DNA of 64,000 nt from Cellulophaga baltica (GCF_018861125.1 NZ_JAHKQN010000015.1:124001-188000), one strand, 5' to 3'. Positions 1-9,053 are shown, numbered from the stretch's first letter. A program made the numbers and translations. The notes: generated by a model from the sequence alone, not told the origin.

Positions 1-1006
1 TGCTGTACGAACATCTTTTACCAGTTTATAAGGGTGCATAACATAATTTCGAATTTGTGATCCCCATTCAATTTTCATTTTAGAAGATTCAATTTCTTGT
101 CGTGCTTCCATTTTTTTACGCAACTCAATTTCGTATAATTGAGATTTCAACATTTTTAATGCCGTAGCTCTGTTATCATGTTGAGAACGAGAGTCTGAAC
201 AAGAAATTTGAATACCCGATGGTTTGTGCGTTAATTGAACTTTAGTCTCTACTTTATTCACATTTTGCCCACCAGCACCAGAAGATCTAGCGGTAGTAAT
301 TTCTATGTCAGCAGGGTTTACATCAATTTCAATACTGTCATCAACCAAAGGGTATACGTATACAGATGCAAATGAGGTATGACGTTTAGCATTACTATCA
401 AAAGGAGAAATACGTACCAAACGGTGCACGCCATTTTCGCCTTTTAGCCAACCAAAAGAAAATTCACCATCTATTTCTAAGGTTACAGTTTTAATACCTG
501 CAACATCACCTTCTTGGTAATTAAGTTCTTTTACTTTGTAACCGTTTTTTTCGCTCCACATCATATACATACGCATAAGCATTGCGGCCCAATCACAGCT
601 CTCAGTACCACCAGCGCCAGCAGTAATTTGAAGTACAGCAGGTAATTCGTCACCTTCTTCAGAAAGCATGTTTTTAAACTCTAGATTTTCAATAACATCT
701 AAAGCTTTGTTATATTGATTTTCAACTTCTGATTCTGAAACTTCACCTTCTTTTAAAAACTCAATCAATACTTCTAAATCATTTACAAGAGTTTCAGAAG
801 AATTATAATCATCAACCCACTTTTTTTTAGATTGAATAAATTTCATGTGTTCTTGAGCCTTCTGGGCGTCATCCCAAAAGTCTGGAGCTAAAGTTTTTTC
901 TTGCTCGTTTTCTATTTCAATAAGTTTCGCATCAACGTCAAAGATACCTCCTTAACGCACCAAGGCGATCTAAAAGACCTTTGTAGTGGTCTGTAGTAAT
1001 CATCAT
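1..1006 (-). CDS. prfB: Peptide chain release factor 2, partial, with programmed +1 frameshift
   Basis: RF2 reads UGA and UAA stop codons and releases the finished peptide on the ribosome. Reading starts at ATG 1006 (a second in-frame ATG lies at 1003) and runs 22 codons to an in-frame TGA at 940-938. Skipping one base (T940) restores a 313-codon frame that reaches the window edge. The shift site is CTT TGA C, preceded by the Shine-Dalgarno-like AGGAGG of codons AGG AGG TAT, which is the classic autoregulatory arrangement: low RF2 favours frameshifting. The release-factor motif [12 protein letters not shown] is visible, with GGQ at 273-265. About 335 residues are present of a usual length near 365, so roughly 30 C-terminal residues lie outside the window. 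It is the last gene visible of a minus-strand run, 63 bases after the transglutaminase gene. Confidence 0.96.
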
Positions 1007-1022
1007 TCTAATATATTTTCAA

Positions 1023-1030
1023 CAAAAATA
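1023..1030 (-). promoter_or_regulatory. Candidate -7 promoter element of prfB
   Basis: On the minus strand this reads TATTTTTG, a match to the Bacteroidota -7 consensus TAnnTTTG, 16 bases before the first ATG of prfB and within the 63-base gap after the transglutaminase gene. No clear -33 TTG was found, so this is a consensus match only. Confidence 0.4.
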
Positions 1031-1069
1031 AGCTTCTTTTTATGGTAAGTTAGTTAATGATAGAAAATT

Positions 1070-1924
1070 TTATTGTTGTTGACTAAGAACTTGAACTGTA
1101 TGGCTAGTTTTATTTTTTCCTAAAGCAAAAACCACACCTTTTAAAGGTGCACAATCTTTATAATCTTTACCGTGGCAAACTTTAATATGGTTGCTATTTG
1201 TAAAAAGATTATTTGTAGGGTCAAAACCTACCCAACCTTTACTGGGTACGTAAGTTTCTGCCCAAGCATGCATTTGTGAATCTCCAAAATATCCGTTGCC
1301 TTGGTGTAAATAGCCAGAAACGTAGCGAGCTGGAATTTTGTTTAACCTTGCTATTGCACAAAATAGATGGGTGAAATCTTGGCAAACACCATGTTTAATT
1401 GTAATAACTTCATCTAAAGTAGAATTTACAGTAGTAGTGTTGGCTTTAAATTTGATATAATTAAAGACCCAACTATTTAAATTTTGTAAATTTTTTAAAA
1501 CGGATAATGACCAATCAAATAAATACAAATTGCGGTCATTATTTTGTAACTGAGTGTAACTTGTAGTTTTTAAAAAAGATTCAAAATCTACTTTAAAATA
1601 CAAACTATTTAAAATATTCATTTCTCGCTCAATCGTTAGTTTTGATTCAATTAGGTCAAGAGCTATTTCTTTTTTTTTAAGGGTAAAGCTTGCATAAAAA
1701 TGAATTTCTTTAAATGCTTTTTTGGGAGTTACACGTATTGAGTTAAAACCATAGCCATTTATAGAAAATTCGTGCGGTATGTTTAACGAATTTTTAAATT
1801 CAACGGCTATTAATTCTTGTGTTTCATTTGTTTCAGGTTGTATTAAGAACTGCCAAAAAGCACTTTTGACCAAACTTTCGTAAGTATTGTTAGTGCAGTA
1901 ATTTATGGTGTATTCTAAATACAT
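1070..1924 (-). CDS. Transglutaminase-like cysteine protease family protein
   Basis: 284-residue protein of the transglutaminase/protease-like superfamily. The N-terminal half (about 1-140) resembles the beta-rich region that precedes this domain in bacterial members, and the core follows at about 150-260. The catalytic triad is visible: Cys181 in HGVCQDF, His219 in MHAWAE and Asp235 in GFDPTNN. There is no signal peptide, so it is probably cytoplasmic. It is the last gene of a minus-strand operon with an alpha-E protein (21-base gap) and a circularly permuted ATP-grasp protein. This set of three is conserved in many bacteria and has been predicted to make and cleave peptide or amide linkages. 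The substrate is unknown. The family call is firm, the function inferred. Confidence 0.88.
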   Translation of the reverse strand: MYLEYTINYCTNNTYESLVKSAFWQFLIQPETNETQELIAVEFKNSLNIPHEFSINGYGFNSIRVTPKKAFKEIHFYASFTLKKKEIALDLIESKLTIEREMNILNSLYFKVDFESFLKTTSYTQLQNNDRNLYLFDWSLSVLKNLQNLNSWVFNYIKFKANTTTVNSTLDEVITIKHGVCQDFTHLFCAIARLNKIPARYVSGYLHQGNGYFGDSQMHAWAETYVPSKGWVGFDPTNNLFTNSNHIKVCHGKDYKDCAPLKGVVFALGKNKTSHTVQVLSQQQ

Positions 1925-1945
1925 ATTTTGTAAATGATTTCACTT

Positions 1946-2893
1946 TTAATAATTAAAAAATTCCTTTTCCATTTTTAAGCTTATTTGCGACAAATCATCT
2001 AGTATTTTTTCTATAAATTTCTGAAAGTTTCCTTCAATATCTTCAATGTATTTATATTGAAACTCTGAACGCACCTTGCCAACCAAAAAGGCTGTAGATT
2101 TTTTATTGTATTTTGTAGTGTTGTCTAAAACTTTGATGAGAGTATATACTTCATTTAAGCAATTCATAATTGACCTCGGGCAATTAGGATTTAAAATTAA
2201 AAATTCTAAAGTAGTAACACTAGTTGGTGTTTTTTTGTACAATCTACGCATCATATCGTAAGACTCAGCACATTTTAAAAGTGTTGTCCATTCAAAACTT
2301 TTGCTAAATTTATCTGTATAACCTCCTTGTGAATTTAAGGCATCATTATACTTAGCATTAATAATACGTATTATTTGAGTAGCTCTTTCAACATTTATAC
2401 CTAACATAATTATGGCATAAACTGGATCGTGTAACAGTGTTCCTCTAATTTTTCCTCTGATAATATCAGTAGTTTCCATAACATGAGTTGTAAAGTCATG
2501 CAATCCACTTTTTACAAAATTTTCAGGAGAATAATTTACAATATAATGGTAAAATTTGTTTAGTGCTTCGTATAGCTCTGTTGATATAAGATCTCTAGCA
2601 CTATTGGCATTTTCCCTAGCATATTTTATATTGTTTATTATAGAATAAGGAGTCTCATGATCTAGACCTATTTTAAAAAGAATTTCATTTTCTTTTAGTA
2701 TATTCTCTTCATCTTTTTCAGGATCACCAACCATAAACATCATAGACTTTAACACAAACTGTCTAGATTGTGATTTTTGATTAGGAGCATCTAATGAAGA
2801 AAAATAATTAACATTTAAGTATCTGGCTATGTGTTCAGAACGTTCGATATATCGACCCATCCAAAACAGGTTATTAGCAACTCTTGCAAGCAT
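1946..2893 (-). CDS. Alpha-E domain-containing protein (DUF403)
   Basis: 315 residues, almost entirely helical in character, opening with MLARVANNLFWMGRYIERSEH, which is typical of the alpha-E family (written here only in part: LFWMGRYIERSEH is the recognisable start). The family has no established enzymatic activity. It is found next to circularly permuted ATP-grasp and transglutaminase-like proteins, where it has been suggested to act as a partner or scaffold of the ATP-grasp enzyme. Here it sits between exactly those two genes, 3 bases after the ATP-grasp gene, so the two are probably translationally coupled. No signal peptide or membrane segment is seen. Confidence 0.9.
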   Translation of the reverse strand: MLARVANNLFWMGRYIERSEHIARYLNVNYFSSLDAPNQKSQSRQFVLKSMMFMVGDPEKDEENILKENEILFKIGLDHETPYSIINNIKYARENANSARDLISTELYEALNKFYHYIVNYSPENFVKSGLHDFTTHVMETTDIIRGKIRGTLLHDPVYAIIMLGINVERATQIIRIINAKYNDALNSQGGYTDKFSKSFEWTTLLKCAESYDMMRRLYKKTPTSVTTLEFLILNPNCPRSIMNCLNEVYTLIKVLDNTTKYNKKSTAFLVGKVRSEFQYKYIEDIEGNFQKFIEKILDDLSQISLKMEKEFFNY

Positions 2894-2896
2894 ATA

Positions 2897-4363
2897 TTAT
2901 ATAGATTTTAGTACCCAAGTATCTTTAGAACCACCACCTTGAGATGAATTAACAATTAAATTTCCTTTTTGAAGCGCAACACGTGTTAAGCCTCCTTTGA
3001 GTACAAATTCTTTATCTTTTCCAAGAACAGTAAATATTCTTAAATCTACATGTCGTTGTTCAAATTCTTCAGTTTCGTCAATATAAGTTGGGTGTACAGA
3101 TAATGACATAATTGGTTGAGCTACATATTTTCTAGGATTAGCTTTTAATTGTTCTTTTGCTAACTCAATTTCTTTTTTACTTAATTTATTACCAATGAGA
3201 ATTCCGTAACCACCAGCTTCATCAACAGGTTTAATAACCAATTCATGAACATGATCTAGTACATACTTTAATTCATCAGGTCTAGAACAGTGGTACGTAT
3301 GTACGTTGTTTAATATAGGTTCTTCTTTTAAGTAGTACTTAATAATTTCGGGCATATAAGTGTAAATTGCTTTATCATCAGCCACGCCAGTACCAGGAGC
3401 ATTAGCAAGCGTTACATTACCTTTTTTATATGCAGAAAATAATCCCGGAACACCTAAAACAGAATCGGCATTAAACTCAAGGGGATCTATAAATTGATCA
3501 TCAACCCTTCTGTAAATAATATCTACTTTTTCAGGACCTTTTATTGTTTTCATATATACAAAATCGTTCTCAACAAATAAATCTCTGCCTTCCACTAATT
3601 CAACGCCCATGGTTTTAGCCAGGTATGAGTGTTCGTAAAAAGCAGAATTATACATACCTGGAGTAAGCACTACTGTATTGGGTATATCTACACCATGAGG
3701 TTTTACAGTCTCTAATAAGTCCAAAAGATTTTCGGCGTAATTTGTAACGCTATATGTTTGATAGTGGTTAAAAACACCAAATAAAGCCCTTTTTAACGCT
3801 GTTCTATTACAAATTACATAACTAACACCTGATGGGCACCTAATGTTATCTTCAAGAACATAATATTTACCGTCGTTATGTTTTATAATGTCAATACCAG
3901 ATATATGATTATAAATACCTTCAGGTGGGTCTAAACCTTTCATCTGGTCTAAATAGTTGTCAGATGAGCTTATAAGTTCCATAGGTACGATACCGTCTTT
4001 AATTATATTTTTATCATGATATATGTCCCATAAAAATAAATTTAAAGCTTTACTTCTTTGAATAGACCCTTTTTCAATAATATCCCATTCTACTGGGTCA
4101 ATGATTCTAGGAAAAAGATCAAAAGGAAAAATCTTCTCCTTTGTTTCTTTATCACCATAAACTTGAAAGGTGATGCCTTGATTAAAAAATGAAGCTTTGG
4201 CCTTAGAATTTAAGTTCACATAATCTTCAATAGAGTGTTCGCCATATAAACTGAAGAGTTTTTGGTAAACCTCTTTTACTTGTCCTTCGGAATCAAAAAT
4301 TTCATCATATAATGCAGCATCTTTTTGGTAGGAGGAAAATATTTTATTTTCAATGTTTGTCAT
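2897..4363 (-). CDS. Circularly permuted type 2 ATP-grasp protein
   Basis: 488 residues of the circularly permuted ATP-grasp family (older names DUF404/DUF407). ATP-grasp enzymes use ATP to activate a carboxylate and join it to an amine or thiol. The family-typical EDNIRCPSG block is at about residues 171-179, and the C-terminal part carries VIKPVDEAGGYG, a lysine plus glycine-rich nucleotide-binding stretch. It is the first gene of the minus-strand operon with the alpha-E and transglutaminase-like genes. No small acceptor peptide gene was seen beside it. The amide product is unknown. The family is clear, the chemistry is inferred from the fold. Confidence 0.9.
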   Translation of the reverse strand: MTNIENKIFSSYQKDAALYDEIFDSEGQVKEVYQKLFSLYGEHSIEDYVNLNSKAKASFFNQGITFQVYGDKETKEKIFPFDLFPRIIDPVEWDIIEKGSIQRSKALNLFLWDIYHDKNIIKDGIVPMELISSSDNYLDQMKGLDPPEGIYNHISGIDIIKHNDGKYYVLEDNIRCPSGVSYVICNRTALKRALFGVFNHYQTYSVTNYAENLLDLLETVKPHGVDIPNTVVLTPGMYNSAFYEHSYLAKTMGVELVEGRDLFVENDFVYMKTIKGPEKVDIIYRRVDDQFIDPLEFNADSVLGVPGLFSAYKKGNVTLANAPGTGVADDKAIYTYMPEIIKYYLKEEPILNNVHTYHCSRPDELKYVLDHVHELVIKPVDEAGGYGILIGNKLSKKEIELAKEQLKANPRKYVAQPIMSLSVHPTYIDETEEFEQRHVDLRIFTVLGKDKEFVLKGGLTRVALQKGNLIVNSSQGGGSKDTWVLKSI

Positions 4364-4560
4364 ACAAAAAGTGTTTATGTTAATTTATTGATTTTTTGTG
4401 ATTTAAACTGTTATAATTCGATAATAAACCAAGAAGTATTTTAGCTATTAAATAAAAATTCGCAGTAAAAATTAAGATTATGTATTTTTAAAGAGAAAAT
4501 AGATTGATCTCACTTTTCTTTATTGAATTTATCTAAATTTAAAACAAAACTATTTGAAAA

Positions 4561-6957
4561 ATGAAAACTATTAATTTAATATGCTGTGTGTTATATCTTA
4601 ATATATTTACAGTAGCTGCTCAGTTTGCAGAAAACAGTAAAAACTATCAAAAATTTACGGGTTATTTTAATTTTTTTCATGACCAAAAAACTGATAAAAT
4701 ATATTTAGAAGTTGATAAGCTAAATTCAGAGTTTTTATATGTCTATGCATTGAGTAGCGGTATAGGTAGTAATGATATTGGTTTAGATAGAGGACAATTG
4801 GGTAATGAGCAAGTAGTTTACTTTAAAAAGGCAGGTAATAAATTGCTATTAGTGCAACCCAACTTAAAATATAGTGCCTTAACAGATAATAAGCTTGAAA
4901 AAAAATCAGTAGAGCAGGCCTTTGCAACTTCAGTTTTATATGGTTTTAAAATTGAAGATGAAAAAAATGGGACCTATATAATAGATATCACAGGTTTTTT
5001 AATGCAAGACGCACATGGTGTTTCTGGCAGATTGAAAAAAAGAAAACAAGGTTCATTTTCACTTGATAAATCTAAAAGTGCTGTAGACTTAGAACGTACT
5101 AAAGCATTTCCTAAAAATATTGAGATTGATTTAATGTTGACATTTAAAGGAGAGGGAATCGGAAGAGAGTTGAGATCTGTAGCTCCTAATCCAAATTTGG
5201 TTACAGTGTCACAGCATCACTCATTTATAGCATTACCAGATAGTGATTTTGAGATGAGGGCTTACGATCCGAGAAGTGGTTCTTATCCTTTTTCGTATTA
5301 TGATTATTCTACGCCAGTTCAAGAACCAACATTACAGCAATTTATAAGAAGGCATCGTTTAAAAAAGAAAAATCCTGAAGCCAAAGTAAGTGAAGCTGTG
5401 GAACCTATTATTTATTATTTAGATAATGGTACGCCAGAACCGGTAAGAAGTGCCTTATTAGAAGGTGGAAAATGGTGGAATCAAGCTTTTGAAGCTATTG
5501 GTTATAAAAATGCTTTTCAATTAAAAATGTTACCTGATGATGCTGATCCTTTAGATTCTAGATACAATGTAATTCAGTGGGTGCATAGATCTACAAGAGG
5601 TTGGAGTTATGGGAGTAGTATTGTAGATCCCAGAACAGGAGAAATTATAAAAGGTCATGTAAGTTTAGGTAGTTTAAGAATTAGACAAGATTTTTTAATA
5701 GCACAGGCTTTAATGAATCAACCTTTTAAAAATCGTGATGATAATTATGAACCTATGTTGGCATTGGCTTTAGCTAGAATTAGGCAATTGTCTGCTCACG
5801 AAATTGGTCATACTTTAGGTTTTGCACATAATTTTGCGGCAAGTACAAACAATAGAGCATCGGTGATGGATTATCCGCACCCACAATTTTCTATTAAAAA
5901 AGGTAAAATTGATTTCTCAAATGCTTATGCTACAGGAATAGGTGAGTGGGATAAAGTTGCTGTGGCCTATTCATATTCTGATTTTACAAATGATAAAAAT
6001 GAAAAAGTTGCATTAAATAAAATTTTAAAAGATGCTCAGGATAATAAACTAAGATACATAACGGATCAAGATTCAAGACCAAAAGGAATTACGAATGGTT
6101 TGAGTCACTTATGGGATAATGGTAAAAGTGCAACGGAAGAGCTAGAAGCTGTTTTAGATGTTAGAGCCCTTGCTATAAAAAACTTTTCGATTGATAATAT
6201 AAAAACAGGGGAAACCTATTCTAATTTAGAAGATGTTTTTGTGCCTCTTTATTTATTTCATAGGTATCAAGTAGAAGCAACATCAAAATTAATAGGGGGT
6301 ATAGATTTCAACTATGCAACTAAAGGTGATGACCAAACCGTCGTGAAGCCTATAGCAAGTAAAGTTCAAAAAGAAGCTTTAGAGAGTGTGTTAAAAACTT
6401 TAGATGCATCTGTAATTAAAATACCAAAAGATAAATTAGAATTATTTCCGCCAAGAGCATTTGGTAAACCTAGAACTAGAGAATCTTTTAAAAGTAAAAC
6501 CGGAATTGCTTTTGATCCTATTTCTGCAGCAGAAACAGCTTCAGATTTAACACTAGAGTTTCTTTTGCATCCTGAGAGAGCATCAAATTTAATGTTGCAA
6601 AAAAGTTTAGATGATAAATTTATAGGGTTAGATGAGCTATTAACAGAAGTTGTAGATGCCACATTTAATAAGAAAGGTGCCGATAATTATTCAAAGGAGG
6701 TTCAATATGCAATTAATTATAGAGTTTTATATTATATAATGAATTTAGCAGTCAATAAAAAAGTACATGGTCAAGTAAATGCTATAGCTAACTTTAAACT
6801 TCAAGAATTAAAAAATAAGTATCAACAAAAGCAAGATGCATTTTCATTTGAAATTGTAAACAGAATTAAACAATTTCAAGAGCAACCTGAAAGCTTTAAA
6901 ATTATACCTGTTGATAAAATACCAGATGGTTCACCAATTGGCATGGATTGTTATTAA
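4561..6957 (+). CDS. Secreted zinc-dependent metalloprotease (DUF5117/DUF5118 type)
   Basis: 798-residue exported protein with an N-terminal signal peptide ending near TVAAQ. The zinc site HEIGHTLGFAH begins at residue 413 (His413, Glu414, His417, His423), and a methionine turn SVMDYP follows about 25 residues later. Together these define a metzincin-type metalloprotease. The regions before and after the catalytic core fit the DUF5118/DUF5117 architecture common in Bacteroidota exported proteases. It is divergent from the ATP-grasp operon, with a 197-base gap, and is followed by a convergent gene. Location is probably periplasm or cell surface. Whether it serves the neighbouring operon is not shown by the sequence. 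Confidence 0.9.
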   Translation: MKTINLICCVLYLNIFTVAAQFAENSKNYQKFTGYFNFFHDQKTDKIYLEVDKLNSEFLYVYALSSGIGSNDIGLDRGQLGNEQVVYFKKAGNKLLLVQPNLKYSALTDNKLEKKSVEQAFATSVLYGFKIEDEKNGTYIIDITGFLMQDAHGVSGRLKKRKQGSFSLDKSKSAVDLERTKAFPKNIEIDLMLTFKGEGIGRELRSVAPNPNLVTVSQHHSFIALPDSDFEMRAYDPRSGSYPFSYYDYSTPVQEPTLQQFIRRHRLKKKNPEAKVSEAVEPIIYYLDNGTPEPVRSALLEGGKWWNQAFEAIGYKNAFQLKMLPDDADPLDSRYNVIQWVHRSTRGWSYGSSIVDPRTGEIIKGHVSLGSLRIRQDFLIAQALMNQPFKNRDDNYEPMLALALARIRQLSAHEIGHTLGFAHNFAASTNNRASVMDYPHPQFSIKKGKIDFSNAYATGIGEWDKVAVAYSYSDFTNDKNEKVALNKILKDAQDNKLRYITDQDSRPKGITNGLSHLWDNGKSATEELEAVLDVRALAIKNFSIDNIKTGETYSNLEDVFVPLYLFHRYQVEATSKLIGGIDFNYATKGDDQTVVKPIASKVQKEALESVLKTLDASVIKIPKDKLELFPPRAFGKPRTRESFKSKTGIAFDPISAAETASDLTLEFLLHPERASNLMLQKSLDDKFIGLDELLTEVVDATFNKKGADNYSKEVQYAINYRVLYYIMNLAVNKKVHGQVNAIANFKLQELKNKYQQKQDAFSFEIVNRIKQFQEQPESFKIIPVDKIPDGSPIGMDCY

Positions 6958-7026
6958 TTGATTTGAAGATAGAAAAGGAACAAAAGAAGGGTAATTGAGA
7001 AAAAAAGTAATTTGTAATTTGAAAGA

Positions 7027-7329
7027 TTAGGGTTTAAAAGTACTTTTTAAATTCTTAATGCCATTTTCCATTCCAGCTTCAGAATTGTAATTATTTGACG
7101 TTCCAATTATTTTTCCTTGCTCGTTTTTTAAATTGAATAAAAAATCACCTTGGTTATTTGTTTTTCTTTCAAATTTAGAAGGGGTGTTTATTAAAGTTTG
7201 CAAATTAGATACAACAGAGTTAAGCTCATGTTTATTAGTAAAGCTAACACTCTTTAATAACGTTATCCCTTTTTCATTTTCAAGCTTAAATGAATACTCA
7301 TTCAGGTTGTTGGTATTTAATTTTATCAT
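7027..7329 (-). CDS. DUF1508 / YegP-like small protein
   Basis: 100-residue soluble protein made of two similar halves, each of the type F-x-L-x-N-x-x-G-x-x-L or I (about residues 13-23 and 65-75). This is the duplicated YegP-like fold. The ending with SEAGMENGIKNLK is typical of the family. The function of YegP proteins is not established. It is convergent with the metalloprotease gene and divergent from the OmpA-family gene, so the 197-base gap at 7330-7526 serves both promoters. Confidence 0.75.
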   Translation of the reverse strand: MIKLNTNNLNEYSFKLENEKGITLLKSVSFTNKHELNSVVSNLQTLINTPSKFERKTNNQGDFLFNLKNEQGKIIGTSNNYNSEAGMENGIKNLKSTFKP

Positions 7330-7407
7330 GTATCTAAATTAATGAAAAATTAAGATATTTTTAATAAAAATATGTAAGAATAGTATTACCAATATGAACA
7401 AATGTGT

Positions 7408-7436
7408 ATTTTGTCGATAATATATGCATTTTGTCG
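7408..7436. repeat. Two 9-base direct repeats 20 bases apart, candidate operator
   Basis: ATTTTGTCG occurs at 7408-7416 and again at 7428-7436. Flanking bases also agree in part (TG before, AA after). The 20-base period places both copies on nearly the same face of the helix, about 91 bases upstream of the OmpA-family start codon. This suits a dimeric direct-repeat-binding regulator. It is an observation only, with no regulator identified. Confidence 0.4.
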
Positions 7437-7487
7437 TAAAAAAGGATTAAGTTTTTATTAACAAATGAGTTTTTTGATTTATATCTA

Positions 7488-7495
7488 TAAATTTG
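7488..7495 (+). promoter_or_regulatory. Candidate -7 element of the OmpA-family gene
   Basis: TAAATTTG matches TAnnTTTG exactly and ends 31 bases before the ATG at 7527, a suitable distance for a short leader. It lies downstream of the paired direct repeats. No convincing -33 TTG at usual spacing was found. Confidence 0.45.
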
Positions 7496-7526
7496 AGGTA
7501 TAATAAACATAAAACACTGAATAAAA

Positions 7527-8627
7527 ATGAAAAAATTAGTACTATTACTAGTTGTACTTGCATCACCATTTGTACGTGCACAAGATTTACCTTCAAACCC
7601 TGAGCCAGGAAAATGTTATGTACGCTGTACAACTCCAGACGTATATGTAAATGAGACAATTACAATTACAACAAAACCTGCTTATAGCGTTTTAAAAACT
7701 GCTCCAGCAACATTTAAAACTGTTACAGAAAGAGTAGAGGTAAAGGCTGCAGGAAAGAAATTAACTGTAATTCCTGAGAAATGGGGAACAGAAACTGTAA
7801 CTTATACTTCTAAAGAGGGTGGGAACACAATTAGCATATCTCCAGCAACTTTCTCTCCATCATCAGAAACTATCGAGCTTAAGCCAGCTTATGCTCAATG
7901 GGAATTAGGTGCTGCTGCTCCTGATTGTGCTTCTGGTAACCCAGATGATTGTAGATACTGGTGTTATAAAGGATATCCTGCTGAATTTACAACTGTTTCA
8001 ACTTCAGTTTTAGCTTCTGCAGCTTCTATTAGTAAAACACCAATCGGATCAAGAGATGCTTCTTACACAAAAAGAGTTTTAATTTCTCCAGCAACTGTTC
8101 AAGAAACTATTATTCCTGCTGAATACAAAGAAATTACTAAGACTGTTTTAGACAAAGATGCATACACTGTTGAAGAAACTATTCCTGCTGTAACCAAAAA
8201 TGTTACAAGAGAAGTTTTAAAAGAAAAAGGTGGTTTAACAACTTGGAAAGAAGTTGAATGTTCATTGGTTGAATACCAAGCTTTACCTATCAACTGGAAC
8301 TTAGGAAGTGCAACTTTAACTTCTGAAGCAAAAGGTATTATTGATAACAGATTAATGCCAGTTTTAGCTCAAAACCCAGGAGTAAAAGTTGAATTAGCTT
8401 CTCATACTGATGTAAGAGGTACTGCTAGCTCAAACAAAGATTTATCTGAAAGAAGAGCAAAAGCTGTTGCTGATTACTTAATCTCTAAAGGAGTTAACTC
8501 TAGTTTGTTAGTTGCTAACGGTTACGGTGAAACTAAAGTTAAAAACAGATGTAAAGAGGGTGTTACTTGTACTGAAAGAGAGCATTCTGTAAACAGAAGA
8601 ACTGAATTTAGATTGATTAACAACTAA
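7527..8627 (+). CDS. OmpA-family outer membrane / peptidoglycan-associated protein
   Basis: 366 residues with a signal peptide (MKKLVLLLVVLASPFVRAQ). The mature N-terminal two thirds (about 30-250) are built from loosely repeated units containing PAxF, PAxY or PAxV followed by alternating Thr/Val, which suggests a beta-repeat region. The region also holds a Cys-rich patch (DCASGNPDDCRYWC). The C-terminal OmpA domain (about 255-366) shows NWNLGSATL, the peptidoglycan-binding helix region with SHTDVRG, LSERRAKAV and NRRTEF. It probably links peptidoglycan to the outer envelope. Codons favour AAC, AGA and GGT more than the neighbours do, which suggests strong expression. A perfect terminator follows. 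Confidence 0.9.
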   Translation: MKKLVLLLVVLASPFVRAQDLPSNPEPGKCYVRCTTPDVYVNETITITTKPAYSVLKTAPATFKTVTERVEVKAAGKKLTVIPEKWGTETVTYTSKEGGNTISISPATFSPSSETIELKPAYAQWELGAAAPDCASGNPDDCRYWCYKGYPAEFTTVSTSVLASAASISKTPIGSRDASYTKRVLISPATVQETIIPAEYKEITKTVLDKDAYTVEETIPAVTKNVTREVLKEKGGLTTWKEVECSLVEYQALPINWNLGSATLTSEAKGIIDNRLMPVLAQNPGVKVELASHTDVRGTASSNKDLSERRAKAVADYLISKGVNSSLLVANGYGETKVKNRCKEGVTCTEREHSVNRRTEFRLINN

Positions 8628-8645
8628 TCAATAACAATAAAATTT

Positions 8646-8681
8646 CAAAAACCCCTTTTGATTAATCAAAAGGGGTTTTTG
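8646..8681 (+). terminator. Perfect 18-bp palindromic terminator after the OmpA-family gene
   Basis: Arms 8646-8663 and 8664-8681 pair without mismatch. The core is CCCCTTTT/AAAAGGGG with an A tract on the left and a T tract on the right. It can act in both directions, but the plus-strand gene ending at 8627 is the obvious client. Confidence 0.85.
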
Positions 8682-9001
8682 TTTTCAATATATAAATAAG
8701 AGAATAGCCTCTATATTATAAACAAGCACCTAATTTTTAGGTGCTTGTTTATTTTCTAAATAGTTATTTGCAATTTGTATTCATTGCAACGTCTTATTTA
8801 TTGTGTAGATGAGTCATCGTAAAACACATTAAATATTTCAAAACCTCTTAAGGCCTCCTTTGGTATGCTGATAAATATACAGAACTCTTACTAGATACTA
8901 GAGGTTTATTAAAATATATTTTTTGCTAAAACTAAGTTTGTTTAACTATATTATTTAAGCATAAGAGTACATTTTAATTAGCTTCCAATTTTTTTAAACT
9001 A
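8682..9001. other. Longest non-coding stretch of the window
   Basis: Apart from the hairpin at 8720-8750, I see no credible gene. Every ATG frame on either strand closes within about 20 codons. A weak inverted repeat, AAACCTCT near 8842 and AGAGGTTT near 8902, is the only other structure. The stretch could hold a small RNA, but nothing in the sequence proves one. Confidence 0.5.
8720..8750 (+). terminator. Second strong hairpin in the long gap
   Basis: Arms AAACAAGCACCTAA (8720-8733) and its exact complement (8737-8750) enclose a 3-base loop and are followed by T-rich sequence. It is a tandem back-up terminator for the OmpA-family transcript, or the 3' end of a short RNA. No open reading frame lies between it and the first terminator. 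Confidence 0.55.
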
Positions 9002-9034
9002 AAAATCCCTTTCGGACATTGTCAAAAAGGGATT
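9002..9034 (-). terminator. Terminator of the thioredoxin-like gene
   Basis: On the minus strand, AAATCCCTTT and AAAGGGATTT form a stem followed by a T run, 20-50 bases after the stop codon at 9054. The loop is about 13 bases. Confidence 0.7.
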
Positions 9035-9053
9035 TGATATTAAGTTAAAAATT

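Noticed and set aside
6366-6662. 98-residue frame on the minus strand
   Set aside because: It lies inside the metalloprotease gene, which has clear catalytic motifs.
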